A stretch of 64,000 nt of DNA from Stenopsyche tienmushanensis (GCA_008973525.1 WACJ01000318.1:62001-126000); one strand, 5' to 3'; counted from the stretch's first letter, positions 41,460-53,649 are shown. Translations and numbers: made by a program. Notes: generated by a model not told the origin, from the letters alone.

Positions 41460-42670
41460 TTTGTCAATGGAAACAGCAAAGGATTTGCCCCAAAGAAAAA
41501 CCCAAGTCTTAGACCCAAATCATTTTTTAATACGATTTTAATTTTCGCACGAAAAAACAAATTGTGCGCCTTCTGACGCAAAACAAACCGATATTTCGTC
41601 ATTATCGCTATCAGCTATGAAATGCCCGCGTTATATTAACGCTTAAAAAATAGGCCTAAAGCGAGAATACCAGCTGCGGTCCAAACAAAACCAATAAGAC
41701 GACCAAAGACTATTCCAAAACAATTGCAAAAAATATTGAATCAGAGACACAAAAAGCGTCGAGACAATGCGTAGTAAAAGCATGTTGACATTAATGGACT
41801 TATTAATTGCCCCATTTATATCTTATGATGTTTTTGTGTTGTATTTTTTGTTAAATAACGAATAAGAAAGAGCAAAAATATTTTTTTATCAATAGATTTG
41901 CCTCTTTATTTATCGCATGCCAATAAGGTAAAGTATTGATTAAAGAATTTTCTTCAAGGCAAACTAATCAGGATGTACATTTTTTGGGATTTTACAAATA
42001 ATTTTCAACGTTATTCACTGAAAACGGTTAGTCATTCATAATTAATGGTTAAATTTAGGAAATTGTATAGGACAAATGTAATATAACATATCATGGATTT
42101 TCTTATAGCAAAGAATTCTCCTAGTCGAATGACTAATTTACGCCAATGCAATGTTTAAGGATATGTAATTGATTATCGTGCAATAATGATATCAAAATAA
42201 ATACAAAAATAAGAATTGTGATCTTGAAATTATAAAAAACAAATGACCCAAATGTCACTCAGTTTTGTTAGAATTCAATAATTATTAACTTGTTGGGAAG
42301 AGTTATGAATCTAAAATATATATATAACAGGGGACTGTTATTCCGAGAAGGGTGGAGTGATGCATCTAAGCATATGAATAAAATACAAATATTGCTAGGT
42401 CATGGCCCATCCATGACTTTTACGATTGTCGATACAATTAGTGACATGATTTGACGCCTTGGAATGAGGCAACATTGAACCAGTGCCCCTATCAAATAAT
42501 GTCCTTCGCAAACAAATCAATGATTAAATGTTGATGTTTTGAAGCAAGTTATAGTAGCGTATAAATTGACGTTTGCATTTTTTTCTCTATTCATGTGATG
42601 ATGATGCTATCGACGAAGATACGCCAATTGCAAAGGATATAATGCTTGGATTCTATTTCATACAATCAAT
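41460..42670. other. Nothing recognised
   Basis: AT-rich DNA with no supported gene, TIR or family match. Confidence 0.35.
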
Positions 42671-42674
42671 TAAT

Positions 42675-42930
42675 TGTTGAAAGTAAAGTTACAAGGGCTT
42701 CGAAGTTGACGCACCTGGCGTGTAACGGTCAGTTTGTTTGGTTCCGAGAGTTTGTCGGCCATTTTGTTCAATCACAATAAATTCTTCCGATGGAGAGATC
42801 GTCGCGCGCTCCCGCTACCGCCCGTCCGTGCAAGATCCGCGCGATCGTTTTTTGAATTTAAAGAACAATACCACTGCGAATATCCATCGGATGCTCGTAA
42901 AAGTTCATGGTAGTCAGTGGTGTAGTGCTA
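42675..42930 (+). pseudogene. mariner 5' region, decayed
   Basis: TTGAAAGTAAAGTTACAAGG, TTTGTCGGCCATTTTGTTCA and the following sequence parallel AGAAAGTAAGACTACAAGGA and TTTGTCGTCCATTTTGTTCA at 34750-34805. The coding part that follows is not readable. Rep-C in inverted orientation adjoins on the right. Confidence 0.35.
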
Positions 42931-42944
42931 AATAAAAAAAAAGT

Positions 42945-43060
42945 CGCAACTGAGCTTGGGGCGCAAAACACCGACCAAGCTGAGAGTTGCACATGGGTCT
43001 TTATTTTTAATCAACACTGATTGACTCTGTCAGTTGTTACAATATATACTAAATTGTTCA
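42945..43060 (-). repeat. Rep-C copy 5, inverted
   Basis: On the plus strand: GTCGCAACTGAGCTTGGGGC, GCAAAACACCGACCAAGCTG, GAGTTGCACATGGGTCTTTA, AATCAACACTGATTGACTCT and TTGTTACAATATATAC. The hairpin part is lost at the left edge. A LINE-Z copy follows on the plus strand, the same relative arrangement as at the other four sites. Confidence 0.55.
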
Positions 43061-43184
43061 ATTCCTCTTTTTTTCGTTATCATTTAAACACTGGGTCGAC
43101 CCATCTGGATTAAGCCTTTAAAAATTTAAACAACCCACCCGATCAGTATTCTTCGATCAACTTCGTTGTATAATGAGGCTCGTT

Positions 43185-43385
43185 ATCGTTCTCTCGACAT
43201 GTTCGAGTATGGCATCCGATCGCGAGGCATTCCATTGTCATGTCAGCGGTCGGAAAAGCGGACCGGTTGGACACACAGACCTTGTGGCCTTTTTTTTAGG
43301 ACTTTTTGCGGCATTTTCAGAGATAAATGCATACCTGGGGGATCTTCTATGATCTGTACGATCGCGAAAGCCCCCTAAGACTTCC
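43185..43385 (+). mobile_element. LINE-Z tail
   Basis: GACATGTTCGAGTATGGCAT, GATCGCGAGGCATTCCATTG, TCAGCGGTCGGAAAAGCGGA, GACCTTGTGGCCTTTTTTTT, GATAAATGCATACCTGGGGG and TGATCTGTACGATCGCGAAA. One frame continues from the lost knuckle as MASDREAFHCHVSGRKSGP. Confidence 0.6.
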
Positions 43386-43529
43386 CTCTACCATAAAAAC
43401 TATATATGTATATATCTTACTAATTTATGCTACTTTCTTAGCTAGTTTTTTTTAGTTACGAGGCAAGGCCAAGTACCAAACGGCTGCCGTGTGACGCTTA
43501 ACGAATTTAATAAAGAATTTCTTGACATT

Positions 43530-43650
43530 TTTTGAAGTCTCCCGTTGATATTATGTTGGAAGAACTTGGTTACGGCGAGTTGTGTGCTCCATGGGTGTCC
43601 AGAATACTGACACCTGAGCACAGAGGGAAAAAAGAAGGGGGAGGGCAAGG
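43530..43650 (+). pseudogene. mariner-like transposase fragment, second subfamily
   Basis: The plus strand encodes SPVDIMLEELGYGELCAPWV followed by SRILTPEHRGKK. It matches the mariner linker block (L-G-Y-x-K-V-C-A-R-W-V-P-R-M-L-T-x-E-H-K) but differs clearly from the MRKLCARWVPRLLT subfamily common in this window. The frame stays open a little beyond the match, then loses similarity. Confidence 0.5.
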
Positions 43651-43659
43651 GGCACACCA

Positions 43660-44425
43660 CACTTCCGAACGTCCTCAGGTCATAATGGACTTTAAAACAG
43701 CTTTACTACACAATACGTATAAAACTAATTTTATGTCTCCGAGAAGACCCAACTTCCACTCCATCTTGGTGAGTGTCTCGATTATAATAAGGGAAGAAGA
43801 GAGATAGCAAAGAGAGGAAAGAAAGATTCAGCCACGCGACTGCTTACGCTTGTGCTGTGTATGCCATGTAAAATGTCCGGCATTAGCTGATGGCTGCCAC
43901 TGGAGGCGCATATTTGAGTTATGTGAGTATGCGATTTTAAAACCAGGATGGGTCACCAGATCTCTATGACCCACGGCCCCCTCACTCTCTTTCGGAAGCC
44001 ATTCCAGCACACGTCCACAGAATATGATCTACGTCTAAGGACAATCTGATCTATCCGCGAGAACCTGTCCAAGTGGGCACTGGAACGGCCGTATCCAGTT
44101 AGAAACTGAGACGTCCGATGTTTGAGATTGACCTAATGATAGCTAAGTCTCCATTCAACGGAGTTGAAGAATATTGGCGTGGCGTCCTTCTTGTACAAGA
44201 ACGGTGCTAAGTCCTAAGAAAATGGTCCTAGTCTGCTGACAGGACGGAAAAGCTTTTCTGGATTATATCATGTCGGGGGATGTAATTGGTTTAAATAAAA
44301 CTAACAGCTATTTTGTACTTGGTTTATTTTTAAAAAGTTTTCTAGATTAAACTATTTCCAATGATATGCTACTTGTCACACAGGATTTCTTTTGTATGCA
44401 CCTCTGTTATGCATATTAATTCTTT
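43660..44425. other. GC-richer stretch, not identified
   Basis: 43840-44260 is GC-richer than average and looks like old element sequence (for example GGATGGGTCACCAGATCTCT, GACCCACGGCCCCCTCACTC). Frames are broken and I could not assign a family. Confidence 0.3.
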
Positions 44426-44432
44426 TGGCGGT

Positions 44433-44626
44433 CCTATACCGTAGCTGTCATGGTCTCCAGATCTGACACCACTGGATTTATTTGCCTGGGGATGTGCCTT
44501 ATTCTGTGGCTCATACGATTGCGAGACCTGACACCACTGGATTTTTTTGCCTGAAGACGTGCCCTATTCCGTAGCTCGCACGGTCTCTAGACCTGACACC
44601 ACTGGATTTCTTTGTTTAGGGACGTA
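44433..44626 (+). repeat. Tandem triplication of a transposase motif
   Basis: Three consecutive units of about 64-65 bp, each with CTGACACCACTGGATTT (44463-44479, 44528-44544, 44592-44608). Unit 1 encodes DLTPLDLFAWGC; units 2 and 3 encode DLTPLDFFA and DLTPLDFFV followed by stops. This is the third-catalytic-Asp block of a Tc1/mariner transposase (D-L-x-P-x-D-F-F-L-W-G). The same unit occurs singly at 36225-36310. Confidence 0.55.
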
Positions 44627-44644
44627 CAAAAGAATTAATTTAAT

Positions 44645-46235
44645 TAAACAAAACAATATGTATAGGGACGATCTAATTTATATTTGACCCATTGGGAGTT
44701 GCAACTCGTATTTTGAATGCCCTTTATTATTGATTCGATTTAGAATCTTAATCATATTTATAATTGAATCCGAGGTATGGTAATTTGCTTGGGTGTGATC
44801 TGGAATAAATTTTCCGCATACGCACATGCTAGAAGTTGCACGCGAGTTGGAAAGTTTTCATTACTTCATCTAGTTAATAAATAACAAGTCTGTTCTGAGA
44901 AGTGTGCATTGAGAAGTTGTGGTTTATAAAGAACAGAAAGAGTGACCTGAGGTAATGCGAGCAACGGAGAATAGCAAGGTTGTCCGATGCGCTTGAGTTG
45001 GCCGAAGCATCATCACGTGGAAAGGTTCACCACAGAGATTATGCAAGAAATGGAAGGAACTATTGCGAAAATATGGCACGCAAGCTCAATAACGATGCGA
45101 AATGCTGACCGTCATTCGATGACATCGGCTAGTCTGGAATTTTGAACAGTCTGGGGATAGCGCATTGTCTGCACAGAACCATGGGCAAATCGCGATTGTT
45201 GTCGTCCAACGTATTGTCAAAGCTAATAGGCCGTTGAAAATGTGATCATCGTCGCTTTGCTGGGCGTAAAGAATCAAATATCAGCCGATGGAAGGATTCA
45301 CGGAATGCGAATCGCGCCAGACTTGAAAACTGGAAGATTTACATAATTGCTGAAAAGAGCAATTAATTCCGTGCGCTTGACAGACCGGTTTTAATTCCTC
45401 AAGTTTTCCGGAAATTACACCATTTTAAATTTACAAGACTATTGCGTAAATGCTCTTGTTGAGCTCTCATCTGTCCTTCTGGTAAAATTTCCCTCCGATG
45501 GCTTAATCCACTGTGTCATCTTCGACCTATTATGTTCCACAACCTATTGTACCCTAATCCCTGATCACTATGATCGAAAAATTCGCGCAGAAAGCGATTT
45601 TCTTTAATAATTACGACCTAAATAAATCATAACCACTCGCTGCTTCTTGGTGAAAAATCCCTTCAAACAAACTGCTGGATCGCAAAAAATTTTCTGTATT
45701 TATATGATTTATAACCCTTTTTACTTTTATCTTTAAATCGTCATCGGTAGAATGCTAATTAAATATGTCTAACAGTGCTACGTATATGATACACATAGAA
45801 GAGAAACCGGGTGAAGAAAATACGATGCCAGTGAGAAGATTAAATGCTCCCGCGTCCAAGACGATCGGTCGGATCCCAACACTTAATTCAAAGCTCGCTC
45901 AGAACTAAGTTAGATCTGAAACTAAAATAAATGAACCAATGACTCAAATTGATTCAATATGGCTATCCAGACCTCTTTTATACCTGACCTTTCTTAATTT
46001 TTTTTCGATTATTCTCAAAACTTTGCGTTCATTCTGATATATTTCTTATTCTTTGCTCTGATACTTGCACCGCTTTCTTAAATACCTTTAGTCCGTTTGA
46101 GATCAGTCATTTATTGTGTTAATTGAGTCATGAGCATCGCTCCGAGGAAATGTGTTTATGACCTTGACTGGCGCTTATATGACGTCTCGTGTACTATACT
46201 GGAATAGTGTCGTTTGATTTTCATCATTCCTACTT
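44645..46235. other. Nothing assigned
   Basis: About 1.6 kb. 44900-45400 is GC-richer and may be a decayed transposase (it has a region like WKELLRKYGT), but I could not place it in a family. The rest is AT-rich. Confidence 0.3.
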
Positions 46236-46239
46236 TGCT

Positions 46240-46385
46240 TCCATAACCGTACGAATTATAAAAAATGTCACAAAAAGCCCTAAAAGAGGATAAACTGGCC
46301 ATAAGGTTTTTATGCTCAATCGGTCCGCTTTTCGGACCGTTGATATAACGAATGAGCGGCTCGCGATCGGATGCCATACCTTAAC
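46240..46385 (-). mobile_element. LINE-Z tail
   Basis: The minus strand encodes MASDREPLIRYINGPKSGP from ATGCCAT/ATGGCAT at 46377. On the plus strand: TCACAAAAAGCCCTAAAAGA, CAATCGGTCCGCTTTTCGGA, CGTTGATATAACGAATGAGC. Rep-C follows. Confidence 0.6.
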
Positions 46386-46429
46386 ATAAAGATAATGAAG
46401 AAAAGAGATTTTAGATAACTAGGTATATA

Positions 46430-46565
46430 TTATAAAAACGGACAGAGTCAATCAGTGTTGGTTCATGTAAAGTAGAATGGTTTAGTAAAATAAAAACCAT
46501 GCGCAACTCTCGACCAGGTCGGTATTCTACGTTCTACGCCCCAAGCCCAGTTGTGCCCGTGATTT
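46430..46565 (+). repeat. Rep-C copy 3
   Basis: ATATTATAAAAACGGACAGA, GTCAATCAGTGTTGGTTCAT, GTAAAGTAGAATGGTTTAGT, AACTCTCGACCAGGTCGGTA and GCCCAGTTGTGCCCGTG. The terminal hairpin is broken here. Confidence 0.55.
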
Positions 46566-46614
46566 GATGGTTCAACACATCAAAAAGATGATATCCATGG
46601 GATAATGATTTTTA

Positions 46615-46677
46615 TGAACGCGCTGCGGAGCGTTGCACACCACTCAACATGTGAGTGCATACTCATCAAAGGGTTAA
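46615..46677 (+). mobile_element. TTAA-1 3' end
   Basis: GAACGCGCTGCGGAGCG, CAACATGTGAGTGCATACTC and ATCAAAGGGTTAA, ending in TTAA at 46674-46677. With the 5' starts TTAACCCTTTG at other copies, this gives the complete inverted terminus of the family. Confidence 0.5.
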
Positions 46678-46984
46678 TATAATCCAAGCATCTTTCATCC
46701 GCTCGTTTTGCGGCCTGCCCAATTAAAACATTTTGATCTCTTAAAATCAAAAAAAGATAAAAACATTATCGAATTTTATATAAATCCTATTATAAAAACA
46801 ATCAGATCCACGTTGAATCTTGATTTCGAAAAAATTATATTCTAAAAAATTGAATAAATCAAATTGGTTTTTCATAAAAAGATGATAATGGAAAATGCAT
46901 AGTTAAATACGTCAGTGTTGCGCAACCTTTATATATTATGTTTTGGGAACGTATCATATTATAAACATCGACGAATGACGATTC

Positions 46985-47385
46985 TAATTTGGACGCCTTT
47001 CAATAAGAACGCTATACTTTTAAATGTAAATAAAATCAGTTCTATGTAAGATATTTTTTTTTTTTTTTGTATTTGAAAGCATATTTAATGGCATTTAATA
47101 TAAAATATAATTTTATTCAAATATTTACTGCAATTTTGCTCAGTGACACATATTTGGGAGGTCGCTAAAGATTTGGCGAAATGTTTCTCGAACGAAACAC
47201 TGATTTCTAAAAAAATAAATTTTGATAATTTATAGACGTCATTTAACGCTATAATTTTTTATAATAATTTGCCATATGTTGTTTAAAAATTCATTGTAAA
47301 TTTAAGATATGTCACTTTAATAACATGGTTGTTATACTTTAACAAACTTGTAGCGTCATTATTGAAATGCACGTAAATTGCGGCT
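46985..47385 (-). mobile_element. TcF element, internally deleted
   Basis: On the plus strand the left end region is TTTCAATAAGAACGCTATAC. It then jumps to the transposase piece matching 3200-3260 (GATTTGGCGAAATGTTTCTC, minus-strand NQCFVRETFRQI), and ends with CAAACTTGTAGCGTCATTAT. The C-terminal half of the transposase is missing. Confidence 0.5.
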
Positions 47386-47394
47386 GATGTTTCT

Positions 47395-49405
47395 CTGAAC
47401 AATGCGCTTGGTTTAACATTTTTTTATATTAAAATATATTTGGTACCGATTTCAAAAATCACAATAACAAAATAAAAAATTCCATCACGTAGTGCATAAT
47501 TTTGAAATTTTTAGCCGTTTAATTTTCAACTTTCATGTTTTTGGAGTTACCCAAGAGCGTCTTTCATAACTCTTGTTTACTGCGGCTAGCGAATAAATCC
47601 AAATAAAAATGACATTCGAGTGACAAATTTGTCGCATGTTGAAAGGCCATTGTTGAGAAATGCATCGAGAGATTGAATTGATGTCGTTTTAGATGTTTTA
47701 ATTTTTTTTTAAATTTGACCGTTAATTTCAGATAGTTCAACTAACATAACCTAAAAATATTGGATGCATGAGAAACGTCGCTTCAAATTAGAAAGTATCG
47801 CTTTGCAAACTCTCACGTTTGCTTGCAAGTGTGATGACTCTTATACTAGATGCGTTTTATAATATGCAATTGAAGTGCATTTTAGATCATTTCGAGCGAA
47901 GTATAAAAATGCATTTTTAGCGCATAAACAGGACATGTAGTTCGTACTGCAGTTTGATATGCAGTTTTGAGATCGCAACGGACGATTGTTAGATTTATGA
48001 ATTATAAAATGCATTAAAACGCGATAAAATCGCATTTCCGTATCGTCGAAGTCATTAGTGCATTTCTTAACGATTTGCGAATGAATTTCGTATTATTTCT
48101 TTTTTTGTCATTGTATAATCATCAACGTTCTTTTGATGTGCTGCTCGAATATCGTGCTGTTATTGTCGTGTTAAATCAAAACGAAACAGATGTCATTCGA
48201 TGCGATTGCGTGAATACTAGATGCAAATGCAATAATTCAAATTTGAAAAAATACTCACCAAGGTTCGATGCAAAATGCACTGATTAAATGCAATGATGCA
48301 CTATTTTTATCAGAGATATCTGCTAGTGTGATGATCGAACAACTTCACTGGAGTGACGTTAAAAATGCAAGCGCGTCCTTTCCGATCCGACGTTAATTCA
48401 TAACTGAATATTTGTTTGTGTTTTGAAAAGTATTATCTATCGGCGTGCAGCTGAAAACGTTCTCAAAGTGGGGCTCGCACCCCACGCATGACCACATAAA
48501 TTCAATAAGAATCCAATGAAAATATCCAGACATGTATTGGCATTGCCATTGTAAAATATCAAGAGGAGCGTACCTGAAGATCATGCAAATTTAATTGCAA
48601 TAATTGAGAGCGTTCCCACGGATATATAAACGATAAAAACTCAATGAAAAACCAGCGGTTTTCAATCACAAGATAAAAATGTTCGCTTATATATCATCAA
48701 ATTAAAATTGTATATAATAAAATAATGCGGGGGTAGGCTGAAAACTAATGCACACATAATAAAACTAATGCTTGTAAACGGCGAACGAAATGATCTTCAG
48801 TAACGCATCAGATGGCATATGGAAGAAGCATTCTTTCCCAATTTAAATATTAAGATTTGAGCTCATTGTATTCATCCAGTGTATTTTGAGAAACGGAAAT
48901 ATGGATTTGTTATCGACATTTCATGACATTTATGTCATTAACGATTTGATTCAAAATCACTCAAAAGCGTATCGCAAACCATATTAGAATATCCAAGGAA
49001 TGTGTCGGCTTAAATATTGAATTTGATTGATGAGTCAAAAACAAATATCAAGTCCTGGATTCAAGCTGGAAGAATTTTTTAGTGACAGAATGAAAAAAAC
49101 TTGTTACACGTTGGGAGAAATATGTCAGTCTTAATAGTGACTATGTTAAATAATAAATATATGTTTTTAAAGCTTAGTAAATGTACTTTAATATGCTTTT
49201 TGTTCGATCTCGCTATTTATAATGGTTCACTTTTTTCAAGCATATGTGCATTATTTTTCAGCCTATCCTCGTACACATTAGGTTATCCCAAAATAAATCT
49301 ATTCTTTTTTTGCTTTAACAACCGGCTTCTACACTTTCCTATCGAAATTAGATGACCTCGATTGAAAATACGAATTCATACAATTTTTGATCGACGAGTA
49401 TCTGA
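47395..49405. other. Nothing recognised
   Basis: About 2 kb of AT-rich DNA. A small hairpin GTGGGG-CTCGCA-CCCCAC at 48468-48485 stands out, but it has no tRNA context. ORFs near 48075-48287 and 49101-49355 show no domain. Confidence 0.35.
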
Positions 49406-49412
49406 TTCAGTT

Positions 49413-49635
49413 ATAGATGGTCCCAAAAGTACCCGACCTAATCTATAGATGGCGGTTATTGTTGTATAAAAATACTTTTCTATAAACTACGTTGCTTCCG
49501 TGATCGTACAGATCAAAGAAAATGCCCGCAAAAAGACCATAAGGTTTGTATGCTCAATCCGTCCGTTTTTCAGACCGCTGATATAACGAATGAGCGGCTC
49601 ACGATCAGATGCAATACTTGAACATAACGATAATT
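49413..49635 (-). mobile_element. Mariner-type end joined to a LINE-Z tail
   Basis: The left part (plus strand) GATGGTCCCAAAAGTACCCG, ACCTAATCTATAGATGGCGG looks like a mariner inverted repeat with its first bases decayed. It continues to CTACGTT and then switches to LINE-Z (minus strand) at GCTTCCGTGATCGTACAGAT, AAAGACCATAAGG, TCAATCCGTCCGTTTTTCAG. The minus strand encodes ASDREPLIRYISGLKNG. The same junction occurs at about 60190 and, inverted, about 7200. Confidence 0.5.
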
Positions 49636-49734
49636 GCGAGAAAGACTTGGATTTGTTTCCACCAAATCTCATAGTACATCGTTATCCAGTTGGTTAATTA
49701 AAAATTAACGGAATAGTATAGCAAAAAAACAACA

Positions 49735-49866
49735 AAATCTTACACCCCAAATTTTTTTAACGACTTTTCTACACAAAAGTATAAAAACGCCACGTATTTT
49801 TGGCACTACCGATATAAACGCAAATATTTTGCGCCACATGTGTGTGCATACTCATCAAAGGGTTGA
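49735..49866 (+). repeat. Short shared segment plus TTAA-1 3' end
   Basis: AAAACGCCACGTATTTTTGG, CACTACCGATATAAACG match 16325-16370. The segment then ends CACATGTGTGTGCATACTCA, TCAAAGGGTTGA, a TTAA-1-type terminus with TTAA changed to TTGA. Confidence 0.4.
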
Positions 49867-50224
49867 TATACACAGATAACGACTACAGTATTATAAGTCT
49901 TTCCTTTATCAGTTCAAGTGTTTTCCGGTTTTCGGTTCAGTTCTGGTTCAAAGCCTTGCTAAAAAGTCCTATACGCAATGGGGCTTATAGGGAAATCCCC
50001 CACTGCATATACAGTAGTTGTATTATCAAATATTTGTAACTTGCTATATTCCCACTTTTAAAAATATTCATCGACTATAAATAGATCTTGATAATTGTTT
50101 ATAAATGTCTGATCATTGGATACAAACAACCCTCCTATAGCGTCCACTTCGTTTGCTGCGTATTTTATGTAAGAAACGGCTAAAATACATAATGGCCCCT
50201 TGTATGTGTTAAATTAAAATAAAG

Positions 50225-50280
50225 CTCTAGAGAACGCTGCTCGCAACATGTGCGAGCATACTCATCAAATGGATAAACGA
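50225..50280 (+). mobile_element. TTAA-1 3' end fragment
   Basis: ACGCTGCTCGCAACATGTGC, GAGCATACTCATCAAATGGA. It is the third copy of this terminus within 3.7 kb in the same orientation; the final TTAA is changed. Confidence 0.4.
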
Positions 50281-51043
50281 GTAAAAGCAATGAAACGCAT
50301 CATATTAACTCAATATCGAATTCAAGTGATTCAGAAAGAGCATTCTTACACGAAGACAGTTGAATTTGGAGAGAAACAGAGACGGAGAGAGTATTTTGCA
50401 GGTCGGAGACTTGCACTTGTTAAAAAACTAAACACGTACAAATTTTGTATGGGTACCCAACTTACTAGCGTGGTCCCTATCTTGACGCTATACAAGGGTT
50501 GCCTGTATTTAGCGTGGATTTGGACGGCTTGGGCTTGTGTATTATATTAGCAGTATCTCCTGTATTTTAGGAAAAATATCTCATATAATTCCATTCTTGA
50601 ATAGCTTCATAAGCAATTTAACACAAGGCAATCAAAATATTATTGCAAAATGATTGGTTTGTTTCGCGTCACTCTTCACTGATCAGAATTTACACACATC
50701 TTGAATATCAGAATCCTTGACATCTATCAATGTCGCTGGTATAAATATTGATATCTTGAATTTCACAAATGTTATGAAATACATCGATGGGGCAATAATT
50801 TATGAATATGCTTATAAATTTCAATTCGCCCATTTTCTGCAAGATATTTTATTTGCAAACCTGCTTAAACGCAAAACTTTTTATTACAGGATACGGCAGG
50901 GAAAGTCCCTTATTTAAAATGTCGATTGTTCAGGGAATCGACATAATGTGGACAAGAGAGGAGCGTGCGTTCTCCTAAAAAACATATTTTTGTGTTATTT
51001 ATTTATTTTAAAAATAAGATAGTTTCCCTACCGCACCTGTATT

Positions 51044-51400
51044 ATACGAGGGTAGTCCTAAAAGTACACAACCAGACATAAAAAAATACTATGATAGAAA
51101 GTAACTACCGCATAAAAGACTACAAGAAGAAAATAAAATAAACACATCAGAAATAGTGAAGAAAATCCACATAATGATGACTACCGACTGAAAGTATAAG
51201 AGCTAGCATACATTGAAAGCATTTAAAAAAGCGCTATACATCGCATATTGACTGAAAATTTGCGCTTGAGAAAGCTGTGCGCAAGACAGGTGCCGTGTTT
51301 GCTCACAGTAAAATAAAAACAGCATCGTGAGGATGCTTCGACCGAGTGTTTGGCGATGTTTCACAGCAATAAAGCCGAGTTTTTACATTGATTGATAACC
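51044..51400 (+). pseudogene. mariner copy: inverted-repeat start and transposase fragment
   Basis: The terminus TACGAGGGTAGTCCTAAAAG begins at 51044. After about 180 bp the plus strand carries scraps of the mariner linker: LRKLCARQVPCLLT (~51265-51310) and CFDRVFGDVSQQ*S..FLH..ITKD out of frame (~51330-51405). It belongs to the common subfamily. No right terminus was found. Confidence 0.5.
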
Positions 51401-51409
51401 AAGGATCCA

Positions 51410-53640
51410 ATTTCGGGTAAGCTCTGCCTTCAAATCAGTTCGTTTTGGGCTCAAATTTTCCAATTTATAAACCGAGTTCCTGGTAGCATTCCAGCTCATT
51501 ATATACAACGTTAACAATGCCTAGCATTGCCTTAAAGATCCGATAAATTGGAGCTCCATTTTTTGCGAATTAACAGTTAATAAGAGTAAATTGCTCACAA
51601 TTTTCGCATTTAATGACAGCAATGCAATAATTCTGGTTATTATATACAATCGTATGGCTGAATTTGGACTTGGAAAAAATTTCGAAACACTTATAATCGC
51701 ATTCGATCACCCGGGGCTGGGAATTTTATTGGTTTTATGTCGTTCAAAAGCACCTGCTGATGTCATTTAAAAATCATTTTATGCCGTTGATGTTTCGTAA
51801 TGTCCGATATTGCTCAATTATATTTCGGCAACTTTGATCATTGCTCATTGTATCGGTATATTTATCGATCTGGAAGAACTTGAGCGATGAAACCCAATGG
51901 TTTTTATTTATACTCGATAGATTAAATAACCCAAAACGTATCGTATGTGTTGTTCGATATTTTTCGGATTTATTTAAAAATAAATTAAAATGTACTTATT
52001 GAATGATCCTCGCTTTATTGATACATTTGACAGATGTAGGTAATATAAATTTATGTCCGAAACATAAATACATATTTTAACATATTATTTTTATAAATAT
52101 ATTTTATAAAATAATACCTTATTAAAAAAAATATTTTTTTACAACTGTATAATAAATCATGCAAAATTCGTTTTTTAATTATTTTATATTATTAATAATA
52201 TAAAATAAAAAGTGACATCTATGAATTATATTTGAAATGTATATCAATAATTTGATAAGTATTAACAGGAAACTTCTTTATCAATTTGATAAAATACATA
52301 ATAAATACTGCCATCTTTAGTTAGTATATAAAAACATAATTAAAAAATTAATATAAACAATTAAAAATAATTATTTATTTGCGACAATTTACAGCCGTTT
52401 CAAATGAATAGCATTTAATTTTTAAATATTATAAATGCTTGGCAAAAAATGCATTCAAGCTGCATCCAAATTTATCTTAAAAATTAATATAAATTATTGA
52501 ATACCGTTAGAGGCGTAACAAAAGGCAAAGTTGATTAATTATTCATAATATTTTCCATCGTGAGAAAATCATCTTCATTTGGCGAACTTTTTTATTCAAA
52601 GATTTCACAAGATTTAGCCTTGTTATTGCGAAAAATTAACACGTGCCGTAGATTTAATGTCAATGACTTCTTAAAATGCATATTGCTAAAATAACATTGT
52701 ATTTTATTAGGTATTTTAAATTTGACCCCCATCGAAGTTCTAATTGGATCCAATTGGATGTATGTCCGTCTGTTCGGAATGTAATAAATACATTTTGAGC
52801 GATTTAAAACATTTTTTTTATATACCTCAAGTATTAATCCCTCGAAAATCACTCGAATACATCATAAAAGCCAAAGGGTTAAATCAAAGCGCTTATGAAA
52901 TTATCAAATGTAAATAAATCGGTATGTCAGCATCCCTCTAAATGGAAATTTGATAAAAATTAATTTGTATTTAGTTTGTATATGAATTTTGATACCTTGC
53001 GGGCTAATTTTAAAATTTCAGCAAAGCCATTTTGATGCTGATGAATTCTTATAAACAATTTTTTTTTGTGCTGACAGTCTGGTTTGTGCTTTTTGCTAAT
53101 TTTGCGCATTTCCTTGGACTCTAAACAAATTGGACCAGAACCCAAACTTTCAAAGCTGGCATATTTATAATTAAATTCAAAAATAATAATATGGATATTA
53201 AAAGTCTGGCAGACATCTTGCATGGAGAGAAATCTCTGCACTGAAATCTGCCCGGAGCCATCGCTCAAAATCCTGTTTTATGCTAAATTGGAAATCTTTA
53301 GTTTCAAATAATGCACAGTTTATTTGTCATAATATTGATTTTTGATACAGTACCGATTTGAATTTTGATCTTCAAACTTGAGCTATGGAAAATTATATTA
53401 TAATATGATCCATTATAAGTATTTTATTATGCTTTATGCAACATGTAAAATAATACATCGTTCAATAAGTTGGCAGATTGACGCATAGTTGGAGCCACTA
53501 TTGTCAAATCCATATGATTGTTATGTACATGAATTCTCTGACATTTAAATGTACCTCATTAAGATCATAAGTTTCCTCTTTTAAATGTCATTTTATGTAA
53601 CCTACTCTAATTTTGTCTAGACAATATTTTTTTCAACCTG
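51410..53640. other. AT-rich DNA, nothing recognised
   Basis: The longest stretch without a recognisable family (about 2.2 kb), especially AT-rich at 52040-52400. Minus-strand ORFs at 52592-52852 and 52960-53268 have no motif. Confidence 0.35.
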
Positions 53641-53649
53641 TGGAAGTCT

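Noticed and set aside
44900..45400. Possible Tc1-type transposase
   Set aside because: A few residues resemble a helix-turn-helix region, but frames are too broken and no catalytic block could be read.
48468..48485. GTGGGG-CTCGCA-CCCCAC hairpin considered as a tRNA T-arm
   Set aside because: No acceptor stem, D-arm, anticodon arm or A-box is found at the expected distance on either strand.
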